Assembly: GCF_026914185.1 (NCBI RefSeq)
Contig: NC_070566.1
Location: 5,022,001-5,086,000, forward strand
DNA length: 64,000 bases
Source of the DNA: Puccinia triticina
Taxonomy: Eukaryota > Basidiomycota > Pucciniomycetes > Pucciniales > Pucciniaceae
Direction of reading: 5' to 3'
Shown here: positions 56,245 to 64,000 of the stretch, piece after piece
Position numbering within the stretch: the stretch's first letter is position 1
Layout of the letters: each line of letters begins with the position of its first letter
Translations under genes and position numbers: made by a program
Notes under the pieces: generated by a model
What the model saw: only the letters and a program-made list of their open reading frames with translations
Told to the model about the DNA's origin: nothing
Databases searched by the model: none

Positions 56245-57649
56245 TTGCAATTGTCAACCCAACAAACACTCACACCCACTCCAAGCACCCAGAGAGGATC
56301 AGCTGCTTCAACTCAAGGCCGCAGTGGCAGGCGGGGCACTGGCACCCCGCAAAGTGGTCTTGTGGTGTTCATTGCCAACCCCGGGGTCAATCAGCACGCC
56401 AAGCCCAAGGAGGCAGCCAAGGAACTCCCAGTAGCCAGCTTCTCGAGCCCCAATCCAATCATGGAAAAACAATTGCAACCGCAATGGGTTGTCATCCCTT
56501 GACCTCATTGTTGAGTGGATGACCGTCGAGGGCTATTACAATTGTTGGCGCAACAGCAAGGTCAGCAAGCATGCGGTTGACAAGGAGGTTATTGCCTACC
56601 TTGTTGCAAATGGTGCTGAAACTCGGATGTGGAAAGGTGTTGAACAACAGGTAAGCGACATCAGTTGATTCTGATAGTACTAAAGCTAATTTTTTTGGTT
56701 ATGATAGATCACTACTTTAGAGAGAAAGTTCTGTGAAGCGTTGGGCTGGAGAGATCAGACTGGCCAGGGTATTCTGGATGAGGCCAATGAGCATGCAAAT
56801 CAAGCTGGAGCTGAGCCCGACAATTGTTAAGGTCTGTTCTGTGGAGAGGAAGATGGGGTCTGGGTTCTGGGGTTCTGGGGGTTCTGGATCCAAGATGGTA
56901 GATTGCAGGATGAGGAAGAGGCTTGGATCTTCAGCCTCTCAAACCTTGAGTATGGTCCGTGACATGTACGTGTGAGTCTGCGCTGCGGAGCCTGCGCTAC
57001 GGCTCATAACAACAATTTGGAGGCTGAAAATTATGTTGCAACCGCTGCCACTCTTACCAAAGCCAAGATCCGCAAAAAATGCAAATACTTCTACGAGCTA
57101 GAGCCAGTGATGCTCAATTGGCCTTCATCAATTCCACTCAACATGAGTGAGCAAGATGTTGGTGCCAAAAAAGATCTTTCCTTGGCCCTCAACTTGGTCC
57201 CCACCCAAGACTGTCCATCCACACTGTCCCAATGGAGCAACTCCAATTGCGGTGAGAATAACAATGAGAATGTGTCACCGGTCGTCACATTAGGAAATCC
57301 TCCCCCTGGATTTGGTACGAACCCTTTGGCACCAGCTCCCAGCCCCGGAACCCCTGTTACAATGACCACTGTCTTGGGTCGGCCATCAGCACAAGCCAAA
57401 GTTGTTGCCATTGCTTCTCAACGCTTGTACACTCATTTGCAATGTTGTCCCAACTACACCAAGCACATCACTGAGCGCCTCTTCCCATCATGTGAAGAAA
57501 TGGCGGCACAGTCCGCTGCAGAGATGGACCTCAACTGTGATTGCTCAGAGACAGACGCTCGGATGGTTGATGCCAATGTCCAACTCGCCCGGGCTTTGTG
57601 CCAAGAAATCAAACCATCTGAAAATCCCCAGGAGCAAACTGAGCTGTGA
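56245..57649 (+). pseudogene. Harbinger Myb/SANT-like DNA-binding protein, frame-broken
   Basis: The N-terminal frame starts MQLSTQQTLTPTPSTQRG at 56245 and is Ser/Thr/Pro-rich. After a one-base frame change near 56470-56515 the DNA-binding part reads LDLIVEWMTVEGYYNCWRN, then VIAYLVANGAETRMWKGVEQ. A GT-AG intron at about 56650-56707 leads to ITTLERKF, EALGWRDQTGQGILDEAN and a stop at 56827. The C-terminal part (56972-57649) contains NYVATAATLTKAKIRKKCKY and a Pro-rich segment. This matches the trihelix-like proteins that accompany Harbinger transposases and help them bind the element ends. The frame breaks make this copy doubtful, unless unrecognised introns remove them. Confidence 0.65.
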
Positions 57650-58266
57650 ATGAAGCAGATGCAACTAGATGTTGAATTTTGAGAATTGGAGATTGCCCAA
57701 GCCTGAGCTGCCCTTGAGGCTGAAAAAGCAACCAGCCAGGCCTTTTCTCAAGCAAAGATGGTACAAGACTTTATACGCGCTGGTCTGCCGCTTGATGAAG
57801 CCCTCTGCTTGACCGGGGAACTTCTTGGCCCCACCTTGAGTTAGGTTTTTGTTTAGATACTTCCCATACAGCCACTGGTCTTTCCGATCCACCTACGCAG
57901 CAAATTTTCTTTCTGATTCATCAATGACGTAGTAGGGGCATGATCTAGCTCAAAAACATATAGTAGAATCAATCTCAAGCTTGTTGTGGAATCCTCCATG
58001 TTCTCCTGACCTTAGACCTTATTTTGTGATACCATGTACATATTAGGAATCCTAACCTAAGTGTGTCTCTGATCAACATTGATCAATGACAATCATTGAT
58101 CTATTTTTGAGAATCTCAACATTGATCAATGATCAATGGGTCTCTGAATGATATCCCAGGCCTGCTCTTGTTATTTAGATGTGCCTGTTTGTAAGTATAT
58201 GACAAGAACTGATGGAAGAGTCTTGGAAACAATCAAGCAAAAGGACAAGGAACAAGGAACATCATA
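57650..58266. other. spacer between the two Harbinger genes
   Basis: No gene seen. It contains CATTGATCAATG palindromes near 58070-58140. It is the shared 3-prime region of two convergent genes. Confidence 0.5.
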
Positions 58267-59268
58267 CTAACCCGTCTGTTGGGAGAATACCTGGAAGAGT
58301 TGATCATGGCAAGTTTCATCTTTGCCAGTGTTCCTTTCAGAATCATTGCTAGGATTTTTGTCAGCATTCTGGGAAGCTACACTGGTATTGAGTTTGTCCC
58401 ATTTGGCCTCACGCTGATCAAGAAGGTAGTTGTGTGAGACAAAACATGCTTGCAGCCAGGTGTTCAGTTGTTTGTCCGTTCTCTCACCATGGATCTGAAT
58501 GGTGAGAATTTTCAGTGATTGCCATTGGTTCTTGAGCAGGCCAATTGCATGCTCTATAATCACCCGGTTATGGCTCAGCTTGTAATTGAATTGTTGCTTC
58601 TCAGGAGGGAGTTGTTGACCACGCGAACGCTTGAAGGCAGGAACCATGGTTTTGGAAGAAGTATAAGCTGAATCAGCCAACAAGTATCTGCCCTTGGAGA
58701 AGTATTGATTGGGATTTTGGTAAAGCTAAAGCAGATGCTTGTCAGATTCTGTGGAGCTTGATATATATAAGATGAATGTGATTGAACATACTTGGCAGTT
58801 TTTAAAAACCCTGTGATCATGTGCACTCCCACACCAACCATGGACCTGGTAGATGACTTGTTGATTCCAGTCGCAGATAATTAGTGAGTTCACAGCGTAC
58901 ACCATCTTCCGCATCCAGTAATCTTCCTTGTGCTTGGTAGGGGCCGCCGCCAAGGGGAAGATTGTTCCGTCAGCAAAACAGATGCATTTATTGAATATAG
59001 TTGTCCCCTTGAGTGCCAATGAGGACCTCGCTTGCTGTTTGGCATTTGGCCAGTAGACATGTTTGTAGTTGACAAGGGATGTGTTGACATGAATCAAGAG
59101 TTGCCTATTCAAGAGTATTTTCTTCTTCTTAAGGAAGGTTTCTAAAAGCAAATTGAAGCTGAGGTGGTGTGCTGGGTTGATCTGAGCATCCTTAGACTGT
59201 TGTTCTGCCATATTCATCTTCCAAAGGGATGCCACAAGGGTCATCTCCATACGCTTGAGGGCTTCCAA
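58267..59268 (-). CDS. PIF/Harbinger transposase (DDE superfamily endonuclease)
   Basis: Two exons with a short intron near 58725-58800. Exon 1 (from 59268 or further upstream) carries CICFADGTIFPLAAAPTKHK with the first catalytic Asp, WMRKMVYAVNSLIICDWN, and GWCGSAHDHRVFKN. Exon 2 carries YLLADSAYTSSKTMVPAF with the second Asp, FNYKLSHNRVIIEHAIGLLK with the Glu, and NQWQSLKIL. These are the hallmarks of the DDE_Tnp_4 group. The chosen N-terminus (MEALKRMEM) is uncertain; homologues usually have more sequence before the first Asp, and only about 170 bases remain before the terminal repeat. No stop interrupts the exons, so it could encode an active enzyme. Confidence 0.8.
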
Positions 59269-59648
59269 TCAGACTTGTGAGGCATGATTGGGGGAATATG
59301 TAGGTTATGGAATGGGGGAGGGGGGGTTTCAGAGTCAAATGTGTTTCATGAAATCATAATTTGGAAAACTCCTGCAAAAATATTTTATGATTTTATGATT
59401 TATGATTCTATGATTTTATGTAAACAAACTTTGAACACCTGAAATGTAAACACATGTAAGACTTGATCCCAGGATATATGTCAAATGCGCAAACTTTGGT
59501 AACCGTACATTGAATTGAGCACCAGAAGCAACAGCGCACTTAGCTTACACAACCCGCAAATGGGTGTGGTTTTCTCCGCAGCCACACCCAGTGGTTTTCC
59601 TGTGGAACTCGCATGGCCCCGCAAAAACTCATGCGTCCCCTGGAGTCA

Positions 59649-60025
59649 CAGTGGGTAGTTACTGAAAAGTTAATCAACTTTCATCTGGTGATATCTCATG
59701 TGAGAAAATGTTTAAAGAAATTTGGAGTAGGCCAAATTATCTATTGAAGGTTTTTTTTATTTCAAACACCTTTTTTCTGAATTTTGAATGGATTACATAT
59801 TTTGTGACAGAATTGTTACCAATAACTAGTTACTAGTAACTGAAATTTTGTCACAAAATTAGGAATTACAAGTATTTTATACATTCCCAAGTCATGAAAA
59901 TTGTTCTGTACATTATAAAACAACTCTCAACAGCTATTTTGGCCTACTCAGAATTTCTTTAAACTTTTTCTTGCATGAGATATCACCAGATGAAAGTTGA
60001 GTAACTTTTCAGTAACTACCCACTG
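59649..60025. mobile_element. 377-bp MITE with about 90-bp inverted repeats
   Basis: Starts CAGTGGGTAGTTACTGAAAA and ends with the complement. The arms match through TTTCATCTGGTGATATCTC and TTTAAAGAAATT. The centre contains a second palindrome around ACTAGTTACTAGT. Flanks TCA and TCG agree at two of three bases. Noncoding. Confidence 0.8.
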
Positions 60026-60059
60026 TCGGGGCCGGACCCCCTAGCTGCATATCATTTGG

Positions 60060-60440
60060 GGTGCTTGCGGGGTGGACCGGTCATCAAGGCATGCACCTTG
60101 ATGACCAGAGCCGGCCGGTCATTGAGGTGTACAGGTGCCTTGATGACCGGAGCCTACCGGTCATCTAGGCATACATCTCGATTACTGGCCAGCTGAATGG
60201 TCATTGAGGTTGTATAAAAGTACCTCAATGACCATCTGAACGGTCATTGAGGTATAAATGAACTTAATTGATGACCGGCCAGCTGGCTGGTCATTGAGGT
60301 AGAGCCAACCAATCATCAAGGCATAAACCTCAATGACTGGAGCCGGCTGGTCATCTGTATACCTCAATGACCATCTCAATTGAACGGTCATCGAGGTGTA
60401 CGCCTTGATGACCGGTTGGCTCCGGTCATCAAGGACCTGT
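60060..60440. repeat. GATGACCGG / CCGGTCATC palindrome array
   Basis: ACCGGTCATCAAGG, CTTGATGACC, CCGGTCATTGAGG and CTCAATGACC words alternate in opposite orientation about every 30-50 bases through the segment. The vocabulary is that of the core of 35339-36282 and the inner parts of 22298-22677 and 33400-33757, but here without the GGTACC-rich ends. Confidence 0.75.
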
Positions 60441-61213
60441 ACACCTGAATTGTTGAAACTCGCCTGATCCTCGTCTTCAAAACTCGTTAAAACTTGCTCT
60501 TTTCAGTTTCTTTCTGACTTCAATCTGCGCAAGCGCGCGCTTGACAACATTGCGAGACTTGAATCATCAAATCTAACCTAATCGGTCAAGGTATTGCCAA
60601 CGCTCTCCCTCACTCTCCCGATTCTCCCTCTGACGAACTCCATCACTCTCGTCCATCGCGGAACTCGCTTCAATAACGGTACTCCAACGCTCCGCTCAGG
60701 ATCAACTTACCTCAACGCTCATCTCATCAAGACTCTTCGCTCATCTCGGCAAAGCTTTAACTTGGACAGCCTAATTAGCTTTCCAACTTGGTGAGAAATG
60801 CTCATCAAGCATTTCCTCTCAGTTTATCTACCCTTAATATGTTCTTTCATAACTAATCATTGTTTATTTCTTAGTCTTGTCGTCAATCTAGATCCTCTCT
60901 TTATTAATTCTATTGTTGTCACTTATTTGCCTAAAATACAGGGTTTGTTATTCTTTTCTATTTTGTCTTGACTTCAAACCTATTGCTAATCCTTATCAAC
61001 TCTCAGCCCCTCGACTTCAATCTATCTCCCAAATTCTTAGTTGTCCATTCTATTATCTGATTCATCTACTTCAGGGTTTGTCTCTTTTTAAATCTCAATT
61101 CTCGGTATCTTTAGTGTCTCATCCTTGTTTTCTTCCAGTTCTGGTCTTTGGTTTTCAGTAATAAAAACAGTCAGGTTCTTTACGATTAACAGTCGAAAGG
61201 CGCTTACCATCGC
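60441..61213 (+). other. 5-prime region of the second Copia element (LTR and leader)
   Basis: A segment from 60451 (TGTTGAAACT) to 61157 (GGTTTTCA) has TG...CA ends and would be a 707-bp LTR, with AATAAAAACAGTC next to it. The matching 3-prime LTR lies outside the window, so this is only a candidate. Confidence 0.35.
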
Positions 61214-64000
61214 ATGTCAAACGACGAACAAAAACTGTTGCCTATTCCAACACCACCGACTGCCTCTTTCAAAGACCAGAAATCTGATTCACCCTTGGTC
61301 TCTTCCAACATGGACAATATTCCTTCGTCCCTTCTCAAGACCGTTCTAGAGGGAATTCCTCTCCTTACAATGGACAACTACACTCATTGGAGACAACGAG
61401 TATACAATTTTCTCGACGTTGTGAAACTCAAAAAACAACTGACCACCGAAACCGTCCCTCTAAGCGACGAACACAACGTTTATCTGAAGGCCGTTCTTGT
61501 TGCAAAACTTGAATCTAATGTTCAAGCAAACGTGGTCGACTCGGTTAATGAGGACAGCGCAAAGTTGATATGGAACTCGATCGTCAAGTTCTTTGCGTCC
61601 AACCAAGCATCGAACAAATCCAGAGTTTTTCAGTCTTTCCTTCGCGCTCAATACACTCCCGGGGATATTCCTGGCTTCATAACAACGATGAAGACCTTTC
61701 AATCACAGCTAATTGAAGTCGGCTGGACCTTTTCCGACGATGCGATTGGTCACATGGTCTTGCACAAGTTTCCCTCCAACATGAATGATATCGTTAATCA
61801 GATCACTCATTCTGATAAAGAACCTACGGTTGAAGTCGTATTCGAACACCTGCGCATCCATGATCACAACTCGGAAATCCGAGCTAGCGGAAACGGTACG
61901 AAGTCTAATCCTATCACTCTGCTCACCGATGATTCCAAGAGATGCCGAAAGGAGTTTCATAATCCGGAATCTGACCATCTCAAAGAAAACTGCTGGATGC
62001 TCTACCCGAAGAAACGGACCGCTCATTATGAAAGGAAGGCTAAAGCAGCACAACAAGCCGAATCCTCAGTCAGTAGCTTCCATTCCTCAATGTCTCGATC
62101 CTCCAATCTATTTATCGTGGACTCTGGATCGTCAGCTCATATGTGTTCGAACTCAAATCTTTTTCACACTCTAGAACTCAAAGAACTAGGATGCGTTCAG
62201 ACTAGCTCCTCATCAGATCAGCTCAAAATCAAGGGAATTGGATCGATCCGTTTAAAGAATAAATACGGAGAATTTTTTTTAAATCATGTTCTTTTTATTC
62301 CCGACATTGTTGTCAATCTACTCTCTGTTCGATGTCTGCTTCTTCAAGACTACGTTGTCCATTTCCTCAAGAATTCTTTTCAAATCTTAAAAAATAATGA
62401 AATCAAAATGAACGGAAATTATATCGGCAATCTTCCTAGTTTGGAATTTGACAATGTGAAACAATCGAGCCTGCTATCTTCCGCGGAGTTCATTCACAAA
62501 TCTCTTGGACATGTCAGTTATCACAGACTTCGCAAGAAGCTCGGAATTCCTCTGAAGATCCTCAACAGTTGCGAATCGTGTGCCGTGGCTAAGATCACCA
62601 AAGCCTCGTATAAATCATCACACAAAGCCGCCTCCAAACCGTTTGAAGAATTGCACTTGGATCTGATAGGACCTATCTGGCCGTCATCTCATGAGGGACA
62701 TCGATACATATTGACTCTAGTCGACAGCTGCACTCGGTTCTGCGCCGCCATACCGATTAAACTCAAGAGTGAAGTTCCCGAAACCCTGTCATTCTTAATA
62801 AACATCGAAGCAAAAAGATTTGGATATCATCCATCCACGCTTCACTCGGACAGGGGATCAGAATTTCTGAATTCGAGTCTAGCCGAATACTGCACTTTGC
62901 ATTTGATCAAGCAACGTACCTCAGACGCCTATACTCCTCAACAAAACGGATTGGCGGAAAGATTCAACCGGACAATACTTGAATCAATGAGGACCATATT
63001 AGAAGACTCAGGCATTGATCGGAAATATTGGAACGAAATCGCACAAGTCAGCTCCCTAACTCTGAATCAAATTCCCACTCATTGTTCGAAGAAGTCTCCT
63101 TTTGAACTTTTCAAAGATCACTCTCTCCCGCTCAGCTATTTTTATCCCATTGGCAATCGAGTATCTTTTCTTCTTGAGCCAAAACAAAGATTCTCAAAAC
63201 TGAAACCAAAAGGATCAATGGGAAGACTCATCGGCTACACAGATGAATTAAGGTCCTACAAAATTCTATCTGACGATGGAAAAATAGTTGACACTAAGAG
63301 TGTGAGGTTCCTTGAATACTCTCCGCCGTTAAACAAATCAACAGACTGGGACGTCTCCATCGAAGAAAATCTTGGTTCAGATGAACAACAAGCGGAAGAT
63401 GAATTCATACCTGATGAGTTGTCAGATACCTCTGAAGACGGTGATGACGAGGTAGCTACTGCTCTGGTGCCTGAATTAAGCTCAATTAGAGTCCTTCGCA
63501 AACGTACCCAGCAAGTTAAACCTGTCAAATATTTGTATCTCACTTCCAATCCTTCCTCATTCAAAAGCGCAATGAAATCCTCAGAGAAAGAAAAATGGTC
63601 TGAAGCAACTGACGAAGAACTGTCCAACATCAAACATCATGAAGTTTGGGAAGACATGTTCGACACACCCGCATCCTTTCTACGTACGTTGTGGATTTTC
63701 AAGACCAAACCTGCAACTCTATCATCCAACGAGCAAAAAAAGGCGCGATTGTGTATTCAAGGATTCATGCAGGTGGAAGGTGAAGATTATGGGAACACCT
63801 TTGCTCCCACCGGTAAATTCACCACGCTCCTGGTAATTCTCATGTTCGCTATAGACAAACGACTTCCAATAAGACAATTTGATTTAAAGAGCGCGTTCCT
63901 GTACGCTCCTCTGAAGGAGGAAATATACATCAAAACTCCTGAAGGCTCGTCAAGAAAAGCTCCTTTTTTGAGACTAAAAAAATCCTTGTACGGACTCAAA
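61214..64000 (+). CDS. Copia gag-pol polyprotein, open to the window end
   Basis: The frame opens with MSNDEQKLLPIPTPPTASF and stays open for 929 codons to the edge. Gag: LTMDNYTHWRQRVYNFLDVV and a UBN2-like helical region. A partial knuckle reads CRKEFHNPESDHLKENC. Protease: FIVDSGSSAHMCSN. GAG-pre-integrase: HKSLGHVSYHRLRKKLG with CESCAVAK. Integrase: HLDLIGPIWPSSHEG, STLHSDRGSEFLN and PQQNGLAERFNRTI supply the D, D and E. A linker rich in Asp, Glu and Ser follows. Reverse transcriptase begins (KARLCIQGFMQVEGEDYG, IRQFDLKSAFLYAPLKEEIY, LYGLK) and is cut by the window. Unlike the Copia at 48416-56015, no stop was found, so this copy may be recently active. Confidence 0.92.
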   Translation, partial: MSNDEQKLLPIPTPPTASFKDQKSDSPLVSSNMDNIPSSLLKTVLEGIPLLTMDNYTHWRQRVYNFLDVVKLKKQLTTETVPLSDEHNVYLKAVLVAKLESNVQANVVDSVNEDSAKLIWNSIVKFFASNQASNKSRVFQSFLRAQYTPGDIPGFITTMKTFQSQLIEVGWTFSDDAIGHMVLHKFPSNMNDIVNQITHSDKEPTVEVVFEHLRIHDHNSEIRASGNGTKSNPITLLTDDSKRCRKEFHNPESDHLKENCWMLYPKKRTAHYERKAKAAQQAESSVSSFHSSMSRSSNLFIVDSGSSAHMCSNSNLFHTLELKELGCVQTSSSSDQLKIKGIGSIRLKNKYGEFFLNHVLFIPDIVVNLLSVRCLLLQDYVVHFLKNSFQILKNNEIKMNGNYIGNLPSLEFDNVKQSSLLSSAEFIHKSLGHVSYHRLRKKLGIPLKILNSCESCAVAKITKASYKSSHKAASKPFEELHLDLIGPIWPSSHEGHRYILTLVDSCTRFCAAIPIKLKSEVPETLSFLINIEAKRFGYHPSTLHSDRGSEFLNSSLAEYCTLHLIKQRTSDAYTPQQNGLAERFNRTILESMRTILEDSGIDRKYWNEIAQVSSLTLNQIPTHCSKKSPFELFKDHSLPLSYFYPIGNRVSFLLEPKQRFSKLKPKGSMGRLIGYTDELRSYKILSDDGKIVDTKSVRFLEYSPPLNKSTDWDVSIEENLGSDEQQAEDEFIPDELSDTSEDGDDEVATALVPELSSIRVLRKRTQQVKPVKYLYLTSNPSSFKSAMKSSEKEKWSEATDEELSNIKHHEVWEDMFDTPASFLRTLWIFKTKPATLSSNEQKKARLCIQGFMQVEGEDYGNTFAPTGKFTTLLVILMFAIDKRLPIRQFDLKSAFLYAPLKEEIYIKTPEGSSRKAPFLRLKKSLYGLK

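Larger units (their letters stand above)
56023..59439. mobile_element. PIF/Harbinger DNA transposon with two convergent genes
   Basis: Left end GGTGTTCAAAGTTTGTTTAC continues CATAAAATCATAGAATC and matches the complemented right end almost perfectly for about 50 bases. Flanks are TAA (56020-56022) and TGA (59440-59442), a 3-bp target with one mismatch. It holds a Myb/SANT-like gene on the plus strand and a DDE transposase on the minus strand, the standard two-gene layout of Harbinger elements. Confidence 0.9.

Overview
This looks like a transposon-dominated stretch of a basidiomycete nuclear genome, most likely a rust fungus (Pucciniales, Puccinia-like). Reasons: spliced genes with short GT-AG introns (about 50-70 bases), a KDZ transposase, GCM/WRKY-finger Mutator-like elements, DIRS-like reverse transcriptase pieces, and a basidiomycete-type SET protein with a Cys-rich insertion. 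The species cannot be fixed by eye. I saw no rRNA, tRNA or CRISPR array.

Layout. 1-6.8 kb: a CAGC/AAAAAGCTG-rich noncoding element, an RGG-rich spliced gene (1293-3101, +), a convergent spliced gene of unknown family (3297-5065, -) and a 106-bp tandem repeat. 6.77-11.76 kb: a Mutator-like (MULE) element whose single minus-strand gene joins a GCM-type zinc finger, a DDE transposase with the MULE CxxH motif, and a C-terminal domain that looks like a ubiquitin-specific protease. 13.9-17.5 kb: a spliced KDZ transposase. 17.6-21.9 kb: three tandem-repeat blocks (about 20, 45 and 68 bp units). 23.4-27.8 kb: a second, decayed MULE gene with a SWIM finger, split by a 263-bp MITE and, at the MITE's edge, a 1,060-bp hAT deletion derivative. 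28.3-33.8 kb: a CACTA-like element filled with a 33-bp minisatellite, Helitron helicase remnants and a GGTACC-rich repeat. 34.1-36.5 kb: a MITE, an LTR and a Gypsy integrase fragment split by a 944-bp element. 37-44.1 kb: a decayed DIRS-like retroelement interrupted by a 3.25-kb LTR element that carries one non-retroviral open reading frame. 45.4-47.2 kb: a SET-domain protein methyltransferase, the only gene here that looks like ordinary host gene content. 47.9-60 kb: a MITE, a full-length Copia element (48416-56015), a PIF/Harbinger element (56023-59439) and another MITE. 60.06-60.44 kb: an array of GATGACCGG palindromes. 61.2 kb to the end: an uninterrupted Copia polyprotein running off the window.

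The genes do not form a pathway. The window is a record of layered insertion. Several insertions can be read to the base, because removing the element and one target-site copy restores the reading frame of the older element beneath (24.48-25.81 kb, 40.77-44.02 kb, 50.79-51.72 kb). The most unusual content is the MULE gene with a protease-like tail, the LTR element carrying an unknown gene, and a modular GGTACC/GATGACCGG repeat family seen at five sites.
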